NCBI RefSeq assembly: GCF_000308635.1
Contig: NZ_BAGD01000050.1
Coordinates: 47,291 to 111,290, forward strand
Direction: 5' to 3'
Length of the DNA stretch: 64,000 nt
Source of the DNA: Nocardia otitidiscaviarum NBRC 14405
GTDB lineage: Bacteria > Actinomycetota > Actinomycetes > Mycobacteriales > Mycobacteriaceae
A model generated the notes under the pieces. It had not been told where the DNA came from. It saw only the letters and a list, made by a program, of their open reading frames with translations, and ran no database searches. This document shows, one piece after another, positions 54,931 to 64,000 of the stretch. The position numbers were made by a program, and so were the translations under genes. Every line of letters starts with the position of its first letter. Positions within the stretch are counted from its first letter, which is position 1.

Positions 54931-55845
54931 CTAGTCCTTGGTCGTGAGTTCGGCCAGCGCGGGGAGGTCGGCCGGGGTTTTGAGCGCCAGATTCGGCGTA
55001 CCCTTCAGCTCCCGCTTGGCGATACCCACCAGGGTGCCCGCGGGCGGCAGCTCCGCTACCGCGGATACACCGCTCGCGCGCACGGTTTCGTTACACAGGT
55101 CCCACCGCACGGGTCGGGTGACCTGGGCGGCGAGCTTGTCGATCGCGTCCTGACCGGAGGCGACCGGTTTGCCGTCGAAGTTCGACAGCAGCACCCGGGT
55201 CGGTTCACCCGGGGTGATCGTGGAAATGGCCTTCGTCACGGCGTCCTGGGCCGGAGCCATGAACGCGGTGTGGAAGGCGCCCGCCACGGGCAGCGCGCGA
55301 ATCCGGGCCTTCTCCGGGGGATTCGCCGCGAGTTCCGCGAGGGCGTCCAACCGGCCCGCCGCCACGATCTGGCCCACCGCGTTGCGGTTGGCCGGAACGA
55401 GGTCCAGCTCGTCGAGCCGGGCGAGCACGGCGGCTTCGTCACCGCCGAGCACCGCCGACATGCCGGTCGGTTCGAGTGCGCAAGCTTTGGCCATCTCCGC
55501 ACCGCGGATGGCGGCCAGGGCCACCGCGTCATCGGCGGAGATGACTCCGGCGACGGCAGCGGCGGCGAGTTCGCCGACCGAATGACCGGCGACGATCGTA
55601 TCCGCGGGAAGCGAGTCCTGCGGGATTTCCGCGAAAGCCAACAGGGCGGCCGCGACGACCAACGGCTGAGTCACCGCCGTATCGGTGATCTCCTCGGCGG
55701 TCGCCGTGGTGCCCAATCGCAGCAGGTCCAGCCCCGAGGCTTTCGACCACAGCTCGATGCGGTCGGCCGCACCGGGCAGTTCGAGCCACGGGGAGAGCAT
55801 GCCGGGTGTCTGAGAGCCCTGTCCTGGGGCGAACAACGCGATCAC
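54931..55845 (-). CDS. fabD: malonyl-CoA:ACP transacylase FabD
   Basis: A 304-residue transacylase: FAPGQGSQTPGM at the start, nucleophile serine in VAGHSVGELAAA, the active-site His in VAGAFHTAFMAPA, and QVTRPVRWDLC in the C-terminal part. It loads malonate onto AcpM. GTG 55845 gives the family-typical start; the longer frame was rejected. It is the first gene of the FAS-II operon, 129 bases after the regulator gene. Confidence 0.92.
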   Translation of the reverse strand: MIALFAPGQGSQTPGMLSPWLELPGAADRIELWSKASGLDLLRLGTTATAEEITDTAVTQPLVVAAALLAFAEIPQDSLPADTIVAGHSVGELAAAAVAGVISADDAVALAAIRGAEMAKACALEPTGMSAVLGGDEAAVLARLDELDLVPANRNAVGQIVAAGRLDALAELAANPPEKARIRALPVAGAFHTAFMAPAQDAVTKAISTITPGEPTRVLLSNFDGKPVASGQDAIDKLAAQVTRPVRWDLCNETVRASGVSAVAELPPAGTLVGIAKRELKGTPNLALKTPADLPALAELTTKD

Positions 55846-55973
55846 GCCTCTAAGAGAACACTGTGAGGCGGGTCTCCAGAGATGTCGGCGCGAATGAAGC
55901 TTGGCGGGTGCTTTTGTGTGGACTCTACAAAAGCGCAAGTGAGTTGTCCGGATCGCCCGATTCCCGGATCGCG

Positions 55974-57302
55974 TTACATCCCATCTTTCGGATCTGTGAC
56001 GGGAGTCGCTTCTGAGGCTGAAGTAGGCGATTCGTTACGGGTTCGTGTCAGCCGACCTATGGTGGCGGCGATCCGGAGCACATAGGCGTCCCGCGGATTC
56101 ATCGGATCCCGTCCCGTGATATCGGCGATTCGCTTCAACCGATAGCGGACGGTATTTGGATGAACGTACAGCTGGCGGGCGCAGGTCTCGACGGCTCCAC
56201 CGCAGTCCAGGTAGGCGTCCAAGGTGTCGGACAGCGCTGCCCCGGCGGCGGCCAACGGTAGCACAAGACTCTCGTTCAGGGCGTCCACGGCGGCCCGATC
56301 GCCGAGCAGTGCCCGTTCCGGCAGGAGTTCGGACGCGTGCACCGGGCGTGGCGCACCCCGCCAGCCCACCACGGCCTCCATACCGGCCATCGCCTCCACC
56401 GCGCTCACATGCGCCGCGGACAGGGTGCGCGTGGTCGGTCCGATCACCACCGGGCCCTCGGAGAACACCTCGGTGAGCAGGTCCGCCAGGAACGGCGAGG
56501 GATACATGGTGTCGCCCAGATGTCCGCTCACCACCATCACCAGCCGCGAACCCTGCACCACGGCCAGCGCCGCGCGACCGTGCCGGGCGGCGATGCCGTG
56601 CACCGAACCCACCACGGTCATCTGGTCGTTCGGGGGCGTGCCCACCAGCACCGTGGCGGGCGCGGTGGCGTCCCAGTTCAATGTGGCCGCGCGCGAGAGC
56701 ATTTCGGGCCCGGTATCGCCGCGCACCACGGCGTCGACCACCAGGGCCTCCAGCCGGGTGTCCCACGCGCCCCGCGATTCCGCGGCGCTGGCGTACACCG
56801 AGGCGGCCGCGAAACCGAGCTCACGCCCGTATCGCAGCACCGCCTCGGTGAGCGCCACCAGCTGCCGGTCGTTGCGCGCCAGCGCGGGCAGCCACTGTTC
56901 GAAGAACTCCATGGCCACCCGGACCATGTCGACGGTCTGGCGCAGCGTGAGCCGCCGCGCCAGATCGTCCGGGATGACCTGGAAAGCGTCCAGACTGAAC
57001 CGGATATCGCTTTCCGGGTCCTGTAGCCATTCGAGGAAGTTCACCACCGCCGTCTGCACCAGCATCTGCACCCCGGCCCGCTGGGCGGCGTCCAGATTGG
57101 CGAAGAACGGCAGCCGATCCTGCATGGACGCCACGGCCTCGGTCGAGAGTCGACCGGAGAACTGCTTCACCCGCTTGAGGAGCGTGTCCGGGAGCGGGTC
57201 GCGGGTCTGCCGATTCGGGGAGAGCGCGCCGGTGGGTAGATACACCTCGTGGGAGGAGGTGCTCTCGGAAATCCGGCGCGGCCTCGGCGGTTTACGTTCC
57301 AC
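55974..57302 (-). CDS. PucR/CdaR-type regulator of the FAS-II cluster (FasR-like)
   Basis: A 442-residue transcription factor. An N-terminal helical region and a GGDEF-like middle part precede the PucR C-terminal HTH: LPLAAAGAALSDTLDAYLDCGGAVETCARQLYVHPNTVRYRLKRIADITGRDP. In Streptomyces the FasR protein at this locus activates fabD-acpP-fabH-fabF; Mycobacterium has the homologue (Rv2242) in the same place between aceE and fabD. The position here is identical. Activation of the downstream operon is thus likely. GTG start at 57302. Confidence 0.9.
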   Translation of the reverse strand: MERKPPRPRRISESTSSHEVYLPTGALSPNRQTRDPLPDTLLKRVKQFSGRLSTEAVASMQDRLPFFANLDAAQRAGVQMLVQTAVVNFLEWLQDPESDIRFSLDAFQVIPDDLARRLTLRQTVDMVRVAMEFFEQWLPALARNDRQLVALTEAVLRYGRELGFAAASVYASAAESRGAWDTRLEALVVDAVVRGDTGPEMLSRAATLNWDATAPATVLVGTPPNDQMTVVGSVHGIAARHGRAALAVVQGSRLVMVVSGHLGDTMYPSPFLADLLTEVFSEGPVVIGPTTRTLSAAHVSAVEAMAGMEAVVGWRGAPRPVHASELLPERALLGDRAAVDALNESLVLPLAAAGAALSDTLDAYLDCGGAVETCARQLYVHPNTVRYRLKRIADITGRDPMNPRDAYVLRIAATIGRLTRTRNESPTSASEATPVTDPKDGM

Positions 57303-57317
57303 GATGCCTATCGTCCG

Positions 57318-60200
<2,883 letters not shown>

Positions 60201-60401
60201 GACATTTGCTCCTCGTACATGGGGTGGGACAAGCGTGGCGTCATTACCCCGGGTGACCGCTGGTCGGCGGGTACCCGTTCACGATGGTTTCTAGGGCGCA
60301 TCTCACATCCTCGTGCACGATGCGTCCTGGATCATCATGTCAGCCGGAAATCCAGTACGGTTCGGTAGGGAACCGTCATGGCAGTCGAACCGGGAGGATC
60401 G

Positions 60402-60959
60402 ATGAAGCTGCTGAACCCGCGGGGGTTCGGTCTGGTCTGTGCGAGCCTGGCGGTAACCGCTGGTCTAGCGGTCGCGGGATGTGCCGATCGCATCGAGGGC
60501 ACACCGACGGCCAACGAGGCCCAGGTTACGTCGTATCGCGCTGAGGCGTCGTCGAGTTCGGCGGCGGCCACCTCGTCGCGCCGGGCGGCCGCACAGGCCA
60601 AGGCGATCGCCGACAACTGCGATCCGTTCCGGGACACCACCGGTCCCGCGGTGACGCGCTACAACGAGTTCGTCGATGCCCATGACGCAAATGCGCCGGA
60701 CTACGCGGCCAAACGAGACACCGCCGCGAACACGATCGAGGATGCCGCGCGGACCGTCGAGACGCGCGTGCAGGAGGCGGGCGAGGCGCTGCCCCCGGAC
60801 CTCGCGCAGAAGCTCACCGATTACGTGAACGCTGCTCGAGAGCTTGCCGCCCAGGCCCGCGTCATGACCTACACCTCCCCGGTCGCGGCGCTCAACGACG
60901 CCAGCAAGAAGGTCAACGACGCCCTCAACGCGGTCCGCGACGCCTGCCCGGCCCGATAA
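60402..60959 (+). CDS. exported lipoprotein with helical domain
   Basis: A 185-residue lipoprotein: MKLLNPRGFGLVCASLAVTAGLAVAGC with lipobox AVAGC. A Ser/Ala linker leads to a predicted helical bundle with a Cys near the start (DNCDPFRDTTG) and another at the end (VRDACPAR), which may pair. GGGAGG lies five bases before ATG 60402. A comparable gene sits beside aceE and the DUF3052 gene in mycobacteria. Function is unknown. Confidence 0.75.
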   Translation: MKLLNPRGFGLVCASLAVTAGLAVAGCADRIEGTPTANEAQVTSYRAEASSSSAAATSSRRAAAQAKAIADNCDPFRDTTGPAVTRYNEFVDAHDANAPDYAAKRDTAANTIEDAARTVETRVQEAGEALPPDLAQKLTDYVNAARELAAQARVMTYTSPVAALNDASKKVNDALNAVRDACPAR

Positions 60960-61066
60960 CACTCGCGACAATTTCCTCGGCGATTTCGGCCGATCGGCTT
61001 GCGCTGAGGCTCTTAACCATGTTCGCTTGCAACTACCTATTGTCGGGACTCGAGGAGGACACCACC

Positions 61067-61489
61067 GTGGTCGCCGCGGCGGACGCGCAGAATTACGCTC
61101 AGAAGCTTGGCATCTCGCACGGCATGGTGGTACAGGAACTGGGCTGGGACGAAGATACCGACGACACGCTGCGGAACTCGATCGAGGAGACCATCGGTTC
61201 GGAGCTCCTCGACGAGGACACCGACGAGGTGGTCGAGGTCGTGCTGCTCTGGTGGCGGGACGGTGACGGAGACCTGGTCGACGAACTGCTCAATGTGATC
61301 ACCCCCCTGGCCGACGACGGCATCGTCTGGGTGCTCACCCCCAAGACCGGCCAGCCCGGCCACGTCGATCCCAGTGAGATCGCCGAGTCCGCACCGTCTG
61401 CGGGCCTGAATTCGACCACCCCGGTCAGCCTGGGTAGTTGGACCGGCACCAAGCTGACCCAACCCAAGACGCCCTCGAAGCAGCGCTGA
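61067..61489 (+). CDS. DUF3052 family protein
   Basis: A 140-residue protein of the DUF3052 family (Rv2239c-like): NYAQKLGISHGMVVQELGWDEDTDDTLRNSIEETIG, VEVVLLWWRDGDGDLVDELLN and GIVWVLTPKTGQPGHVDPSEI. Acidic and cytoplasmic; it is found in mycobacteria immediately before ahpE, as here. GTG 61067 follows AGGAGG at eight bases; ATG 61019 has no ribosome site. Function is unknown. Confidence 0.88.
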   Translation: MVAAADAQNYAQKLGISHGMVVQELGWDEDTDDTLRNSIEETIGSELLDEDTDEVVEVVLLWWRDGDGDLVDELLNVITPLADDGIVWVLTPKTGQPGHVDPSEIAESAPSAGLNSTTPVSLGSWTGTKLTQPKTPSKQR

Positions 61490-61571
61490 TCCCTGCCTTC
61501 GCTAAGGTTTTCGATCGGGCGGGCGACCGTGCCCGCCCGCCGTAAGCCCGAATCCGATGGAGGTTCACCGT

Positions 61572-62036
61572 ATGCCGCTAGAGGTCGGTACGCTCGCCCC
61601 GGACTTCACCCTGAAGGACCAGAACAACCAGGAAGTCACCCTGTCGAGCTACCGAGGCGAGAAGAACGTCCTCATCGTCTTCTACCCTCTCGCCTTCACC
61701 GGCATCTGCCAGGGCGAACTCTGCAAGGTCCGCGACGAACTGCCGAAGTTCCAGAACGACAACGCCGAAATCCTCGCCATCTCGGTAGGCCCCCCGCCCA
61801 CCCACAAGATCTGGGCCGCCGAGCAAGGCTACACCTTCCCCCTCCTCTCCGACTTCTGGCCCCACGGCGCCGTAGCCCAGTCCTACGGCGTCTTCAACGA
61901 GAAGTCCGGCTACCCCAACCGCGGCACCTTCGTCGTAGACAAGGACGGCATCATCCAATTCTCCGAAATGAACGGCCCCGGAGAGCCCCGTGACCAGGCA
62001 GCTTGGGAGAAAGCGCTCGCCGCGCTAGATTCATAA
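61572..62036 (+). CDS. ahpE: AhpE-type peroxiredoxin with an extra cysteine
   Basis: A 154-residue thiol peroxidase. LIVFYPLAFTGICQGEL places the peroxidatic Cys46 in the AhpE context, and GPPPTHKIWAAEQGYTFPLLSDFWPHGAVAQSYGVFNE is nearly diagnostic for AhpE. Mycobacterial AhpE is a one-Cys enzyme; here Cys51 follows at CX4C, the spacing used by PrxQ-type two-cysteine enzymes. It might thus form an internal disulfide. GGAGG is eight bases before ATG 61572. It follows DUF3052 as in mycobacteria. Confidence 0.92.
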   Translation: MPLEVGTLAPDFTLKDQNNQEVTLSSYRGEKNVLIVFYPLAFTGICQGELCKVRDELPKFQNDNAEILAISVGPPPTHKIWAAEQGYTFPLLSDFWPHGAVAQSYGVFNEKSGYPNRGTFVVDKDGIIQFSEMNGPGEPRDQAAWEKALAALDS

Positions 62037-62065
62037 ACCGTCGCGCCGGTCCACCGGCGCCCCGA

Positions 62066-62137
62066 GGGCGTATAGCTCAGTGGTAGAGCACTGGTTTTAC
62101 ACACCAGCGGTCGGGGGTTCGAACCCCTCTGCGCCCA
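62066..62137 (+). tRNA. tRNA-Val (anticodon TAC)
   Basis: A 72-nt cloverleaf: acceptor GGGCGTA pairs with TGCGCCC (one G-U), the anticodon arm is CTGGTTTTACACACCAG with TAC, and the T arm is GGGGGTTCGAACCCCTC. The discriminator is A. A terminator hairpin starts eight bases later. Confidence 0.95.
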
Positions 62138-62144
62138 CCCTCGA

Positions 62145-62167
62145 AAACCCAGGCCATGCCTGGGTTT
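62145..62167 (+). terminator. terminator after tRNA-Val
   Basis: AAACCCAGGC and GCCTGGGTTT form a 10-bp stem with loop CAT. Nothing supportable lies between here and 62372. Confidence 0.75.
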
Positions 62168-62371
62168 CGTGTATCAGCTTCGATCTAGTGCTCGATTCGT
62201 GTTGGCATACGTGTAGCAGCAGTTGCTAGCTATGCAATAGCCGATGGGGCTGCCCTGGACGTCGGGGGTGATCGGGACCAGAGACAGAGTGAGTGGCGGG
62301 GCCACACGCCTAGACGCCATCTGAACGAAAACGCGGATGCTCTGGTTCGATAAGCATGGTAAAACCACCAG

Positions 62372-62595
62372 GTGACCTTGCCATACTCCAAGTCACAGAT
62401 CGAAAAGCTCGGGCAGTGGCTGTTAACTGTCGGTGGGCCGACGCCCGCTGACCTCACGATGCTGCAGGATCTGCTCCTCTGCTACGGCGAAGTTCTCGGA
62501 GCTGTCGTCGATCGAGTGCAGGTGGAACTGGGATGGACGCCAACGAGCCGAGTGAAGAACACTGGCACCATCCTCGAGAAGTTGGAACGGCATGG
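62372..62595 (+). pseudogene. small alarmone synthetase (RelA/SpoT domain) gene, cut by IS
   Basis: The frame encodes about 75 residues matching the N-terminus of actinobacterial RelA/SpoT-domain proteins: MTLPYSKSQIEKLGQWL, then LLLCYGEVLGAVVDRVQVEL and PTSRVKNTGTILEKLERHG. In relatives this is followed by a WLKSIQDLAG-type segment and the (p)ppGpp synthetase core. Here the homology stops exactly at the IS end (62596), and the frame continues only into IS sequence. The remainder of the gene is not found on the far side of the IS within the window. Loss of function is thus likely. Confidence 0.7.
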
Positions 62596-62628
62596 TGAAC
62601 CGTCACGGATAAGGGACCGGCTTCGGAT

Positions 62629-63544
62629 TCAGACCAGCGCCGGTCGGCGTGGCGATTGTTGAGAGTAGTACGCGGCTTCGTATTCGGCCGGACTGAGGTA
62701 GCCCAGCCGCGAGTGCAGGCGGGCGTTGTTGTACCAGTCGGCCCATTCCATGAGCGCGAACTCGACCTCGGTGAGCGTCTTGAACGGGCCGTGCCGATTC
62801 GCGACCTCGGTCTTGAACAACCCGATGATCGATTCAGCCAGAGCGTTGTCGTAGGCATCACCGACCGAGCCTATCGACGCTGAGAGTCCTTGCATAGCAA
62901 GTGATTCAGTGAACTTCACCGACGTGTATTGCGACCCGGCATCGCTGTGGTGGATCAGTCCGGGCTCGATCGGATGCCCGTAATGATCACGCCGCCACAC
63001 GGCCATGTTGAGGGCCTTGGACACCAGCGACGTCGTTTTCGTCGCGGCGGTGGTCCAGCCGACGATGGCACGGGAGTAGGCGTCGAACACGAACGCCACA
63101 TACGCCCATCCGGTCCAGGTCGACACGTAGGTGAAATCGGCGACCCAGATTCGGTACGGCGGCGGTGAAGTCGTGATTGAGCTTGTCACCGGCGCGGATC
63201 CCGTCCTTGGCCGGGATCGTGGTACGCAGCTTGCGGCCGCGCACGATCCCGTTCATGCCGAGCTCGCGCATGACCCTGTCCACAGTGCAGAACGCGACGT
63301 CGTGGCCGTGGCGGCGCAGGTAGCGGGTCATTTTCCTGCGGCCATACATTTCCTCGGGCTTGCCCTTCAGATCGCGTAATGCGTTCTCCAGGTGCGCATC
63401 TGCGATATCACGCATTGCCGCCGGTCGGCGTCGGGCCTTGCGATAGGTCCGCAGCGCGATCTGGATTCCGTGCGCCGAGAGCGCACGGCAGATCGACTCG
63501 ACACCGAAGACCTGACGGTATTCGTCGATGAACCCGACGATCAA
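62629..63544 (-). pseudogene. IS3-family transposase orfB, frameshifted
   Basis: The DDE transposase is split in two frames. The first (TTG 63544) reads MIVGFIDEYRQVFGVESICR through GDKLNHDFTAAVPN, then loses frame. The second resumes near 63157 with WVADFTYVSTWTGWAYVAFV and contains the catalytic residues: Asp in WVADFTYV, Asp in IHHSDAGSQYTS, and Glu in AESIIGLFKTE. A one-base gain or two-base loss at the junction explains the break. Without correction no full transposase is made. Confidence 0.85.
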
Positions 63545-63866
63545 CGGTGTCGCGGGTCGAGTTCCCGCGCGAAAAAGCCGAGGCAGCTTTCAGAATGTCG
63601 TTGGCCTGCTTGAGATCTCGGACCTCTTTACGCAGCCGCGTCAGCTCCTCACGCTCGGCCGCCGACAACCCCGCACCGGCCTTGCCGGCCGGCGAGGCAC
63701 CTTGGGCGAGCGCCTTCTTCACCCACACCCGCAACGTCTCGTAATGTACGTCCACCAACGTGCCGATCGCGCGGGCGGCGGCATACGGGGACTCGAACTC
63801 ATCGAGACGCTCCAAGACCAGACGGACGGCCTGCTCGCGAACCCCGGGCGGGTAACGCTTCGTCAT
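63408..63866 (-). pseudogene. IS3-family orfA, 3' end apparently shifted
   Basis: A helix-turn-helix and leucine-zipper protein (MTKRYPPGVREQAVRLVLER, VHYETLRVWVKKALAQG, then AAEREELTRLRKEVRDLKQAND). It ends ILKAASAFSRGNSTRDTVD and runs on in an unrelated frame. One extra T in the GCTTTTTCGCG run would restore ILKAASAFFARELDPRHR and a stop overlapping the orfB start, the usual arrangement. This suggests a one-base deletion. ATG 63866 is the probable start. Confidence 0.65.
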
Positions 63867-64000
63867 GATGGGAACCATCTTCCACTAGGAAGAAGCGGCC
63901 CCCAACCCGTGACGGTTCAACATCTTGTCGCGACAGATTCTCAACACATCAGACTTTCACTGTCTGGGAGTCGTGTGTCAGCTCGGCCGGTGTTCAACAC

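Larger units (their letters stand above)
62596..63919. mobile_element. IS3-family insertion sequence with terminal inverted repeats
   Basis: A 1.32-kb element bounded by TGAACCGTCACGG on the left (62596) and its inverted copy CCGTGACGGTTCA on the right (ending 63919), with looser matching inward (GGGACCGGCTTC / GGGGGCCGCTTC). It contains minus-strand orfA and orfB of the IS3 type. No target-site duplication is visible (flanks TGG and ACA), so the insertion or a later deletion has been rearranged. One further base on each side (TG...CA) may belong to the ends. Confidence 0.85.

Noticed and set aside
63920..64000. Second IS end or remainder of the alarmone synthetase after the IS
   Set aside because: TTCAACA recurs near the window end, but no inverted partner or RelA/SpoT residues can be read in the 81 bases.

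Overview
The window is high-GC, gene-dense actinobacterial chromosome, most likely from Nocardia or a close mycolic-acid-producing relative. The evidence is a FAS-II cluster in the mycobacterial order (fabD-acpM-kasA-accD6, without kasB) behind a PucR-type regulator and aceE, an EphD-like hydrolase/SDR fusion, an AhpE peroxiredoxin beside a DUF3052 gene, DUF3145, a deazaflavin (Ddn-like) oxidoreductase, an EspC-like ESX protein, and many genes that look leaderless (TANNNT, six bases, then the start codon). Genus is an inference; no rRNA is present.

Layout. 1-1.3 kb: the end of dnaG, a small membrane protein and tRNA-Asn. 1.5-3.1 kb: a minus-strand ESX-associated cluster with a broken gene. 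3.2-6.6 kb: a lipoprotein, a TerD/PD-(D/E)XK fusion and a DUF4352 protein. 6.7-14.2 kb: small conserved genes, an epimerase, an FAD monooxygenase, a YdcF protein, a primase-like Toprim protein next to tRNA-Glu, a quinone oxidoreductase, Dps and gluconokinase. 14.3-18.3 kb: a coupled operon of metal-dependent hydrolase, ferredoxin reductase and EphD-like fusion. 18.3-19.5 kb: two Gly/Cys-rich mini membrane proteins facing a GRDP-like gene. 19.6-20.7 kb: terC behind a probable Mn riboswitch. 21-25.6 kb: Ddn-like protein, tRNA-Met, AraC regulator, an aldehyde-dehydrogenase-fold protein lacking its catalytic residues, a DUF2236 protein and a thioesterase. 25.8-30.1 kb: a two-component and partner-switching signalling cluster. 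30.1-34.4 kb: BVMO-like monooxygenase, ArsR/MFS pair and a lipoprotein. 34.6-36.3 kb: a TerD/DUF2510/zinc/HNH fusion. 36.4-46.9 kb: fused PabAB, a kinase-like phosphotransferase, DinB, two serine hydrolases, an APC permease, a MerR/hydrolase pair and DUF3145. 47-51.6 kb: an ectoine-type ABC importer (ehuBCDA) and a dicarboxylate symporter. 51.7-60.2 kb: FAS-II cluster, regulator and aceE. 60.4-62.1 kb: lipoprotein, DUF3052, AhpE and tRNA-Val. 62.4-64 kb: a small alarmone synthetase gene cut by a decayed IS3-family element.

The most unusual content is (i) two multidomain TerD-nuclease fusions plus a Mn-riboswitch terC in one 33-kb span, pointing to a Ter-type metal or stress response linked to DNA processing; (ii) an ALDH-fold protein with all three canonical catalytic residues substituted; (iii) the IS-disrupted RelA/SpoT-type synthetase; (iv) the Gly/Cys-rich mini-protein pair; and (v) several palindromes at promoters with no adjacent regulator. 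All functions are inferred from sequence motifs and remembered family features; no database search was run.
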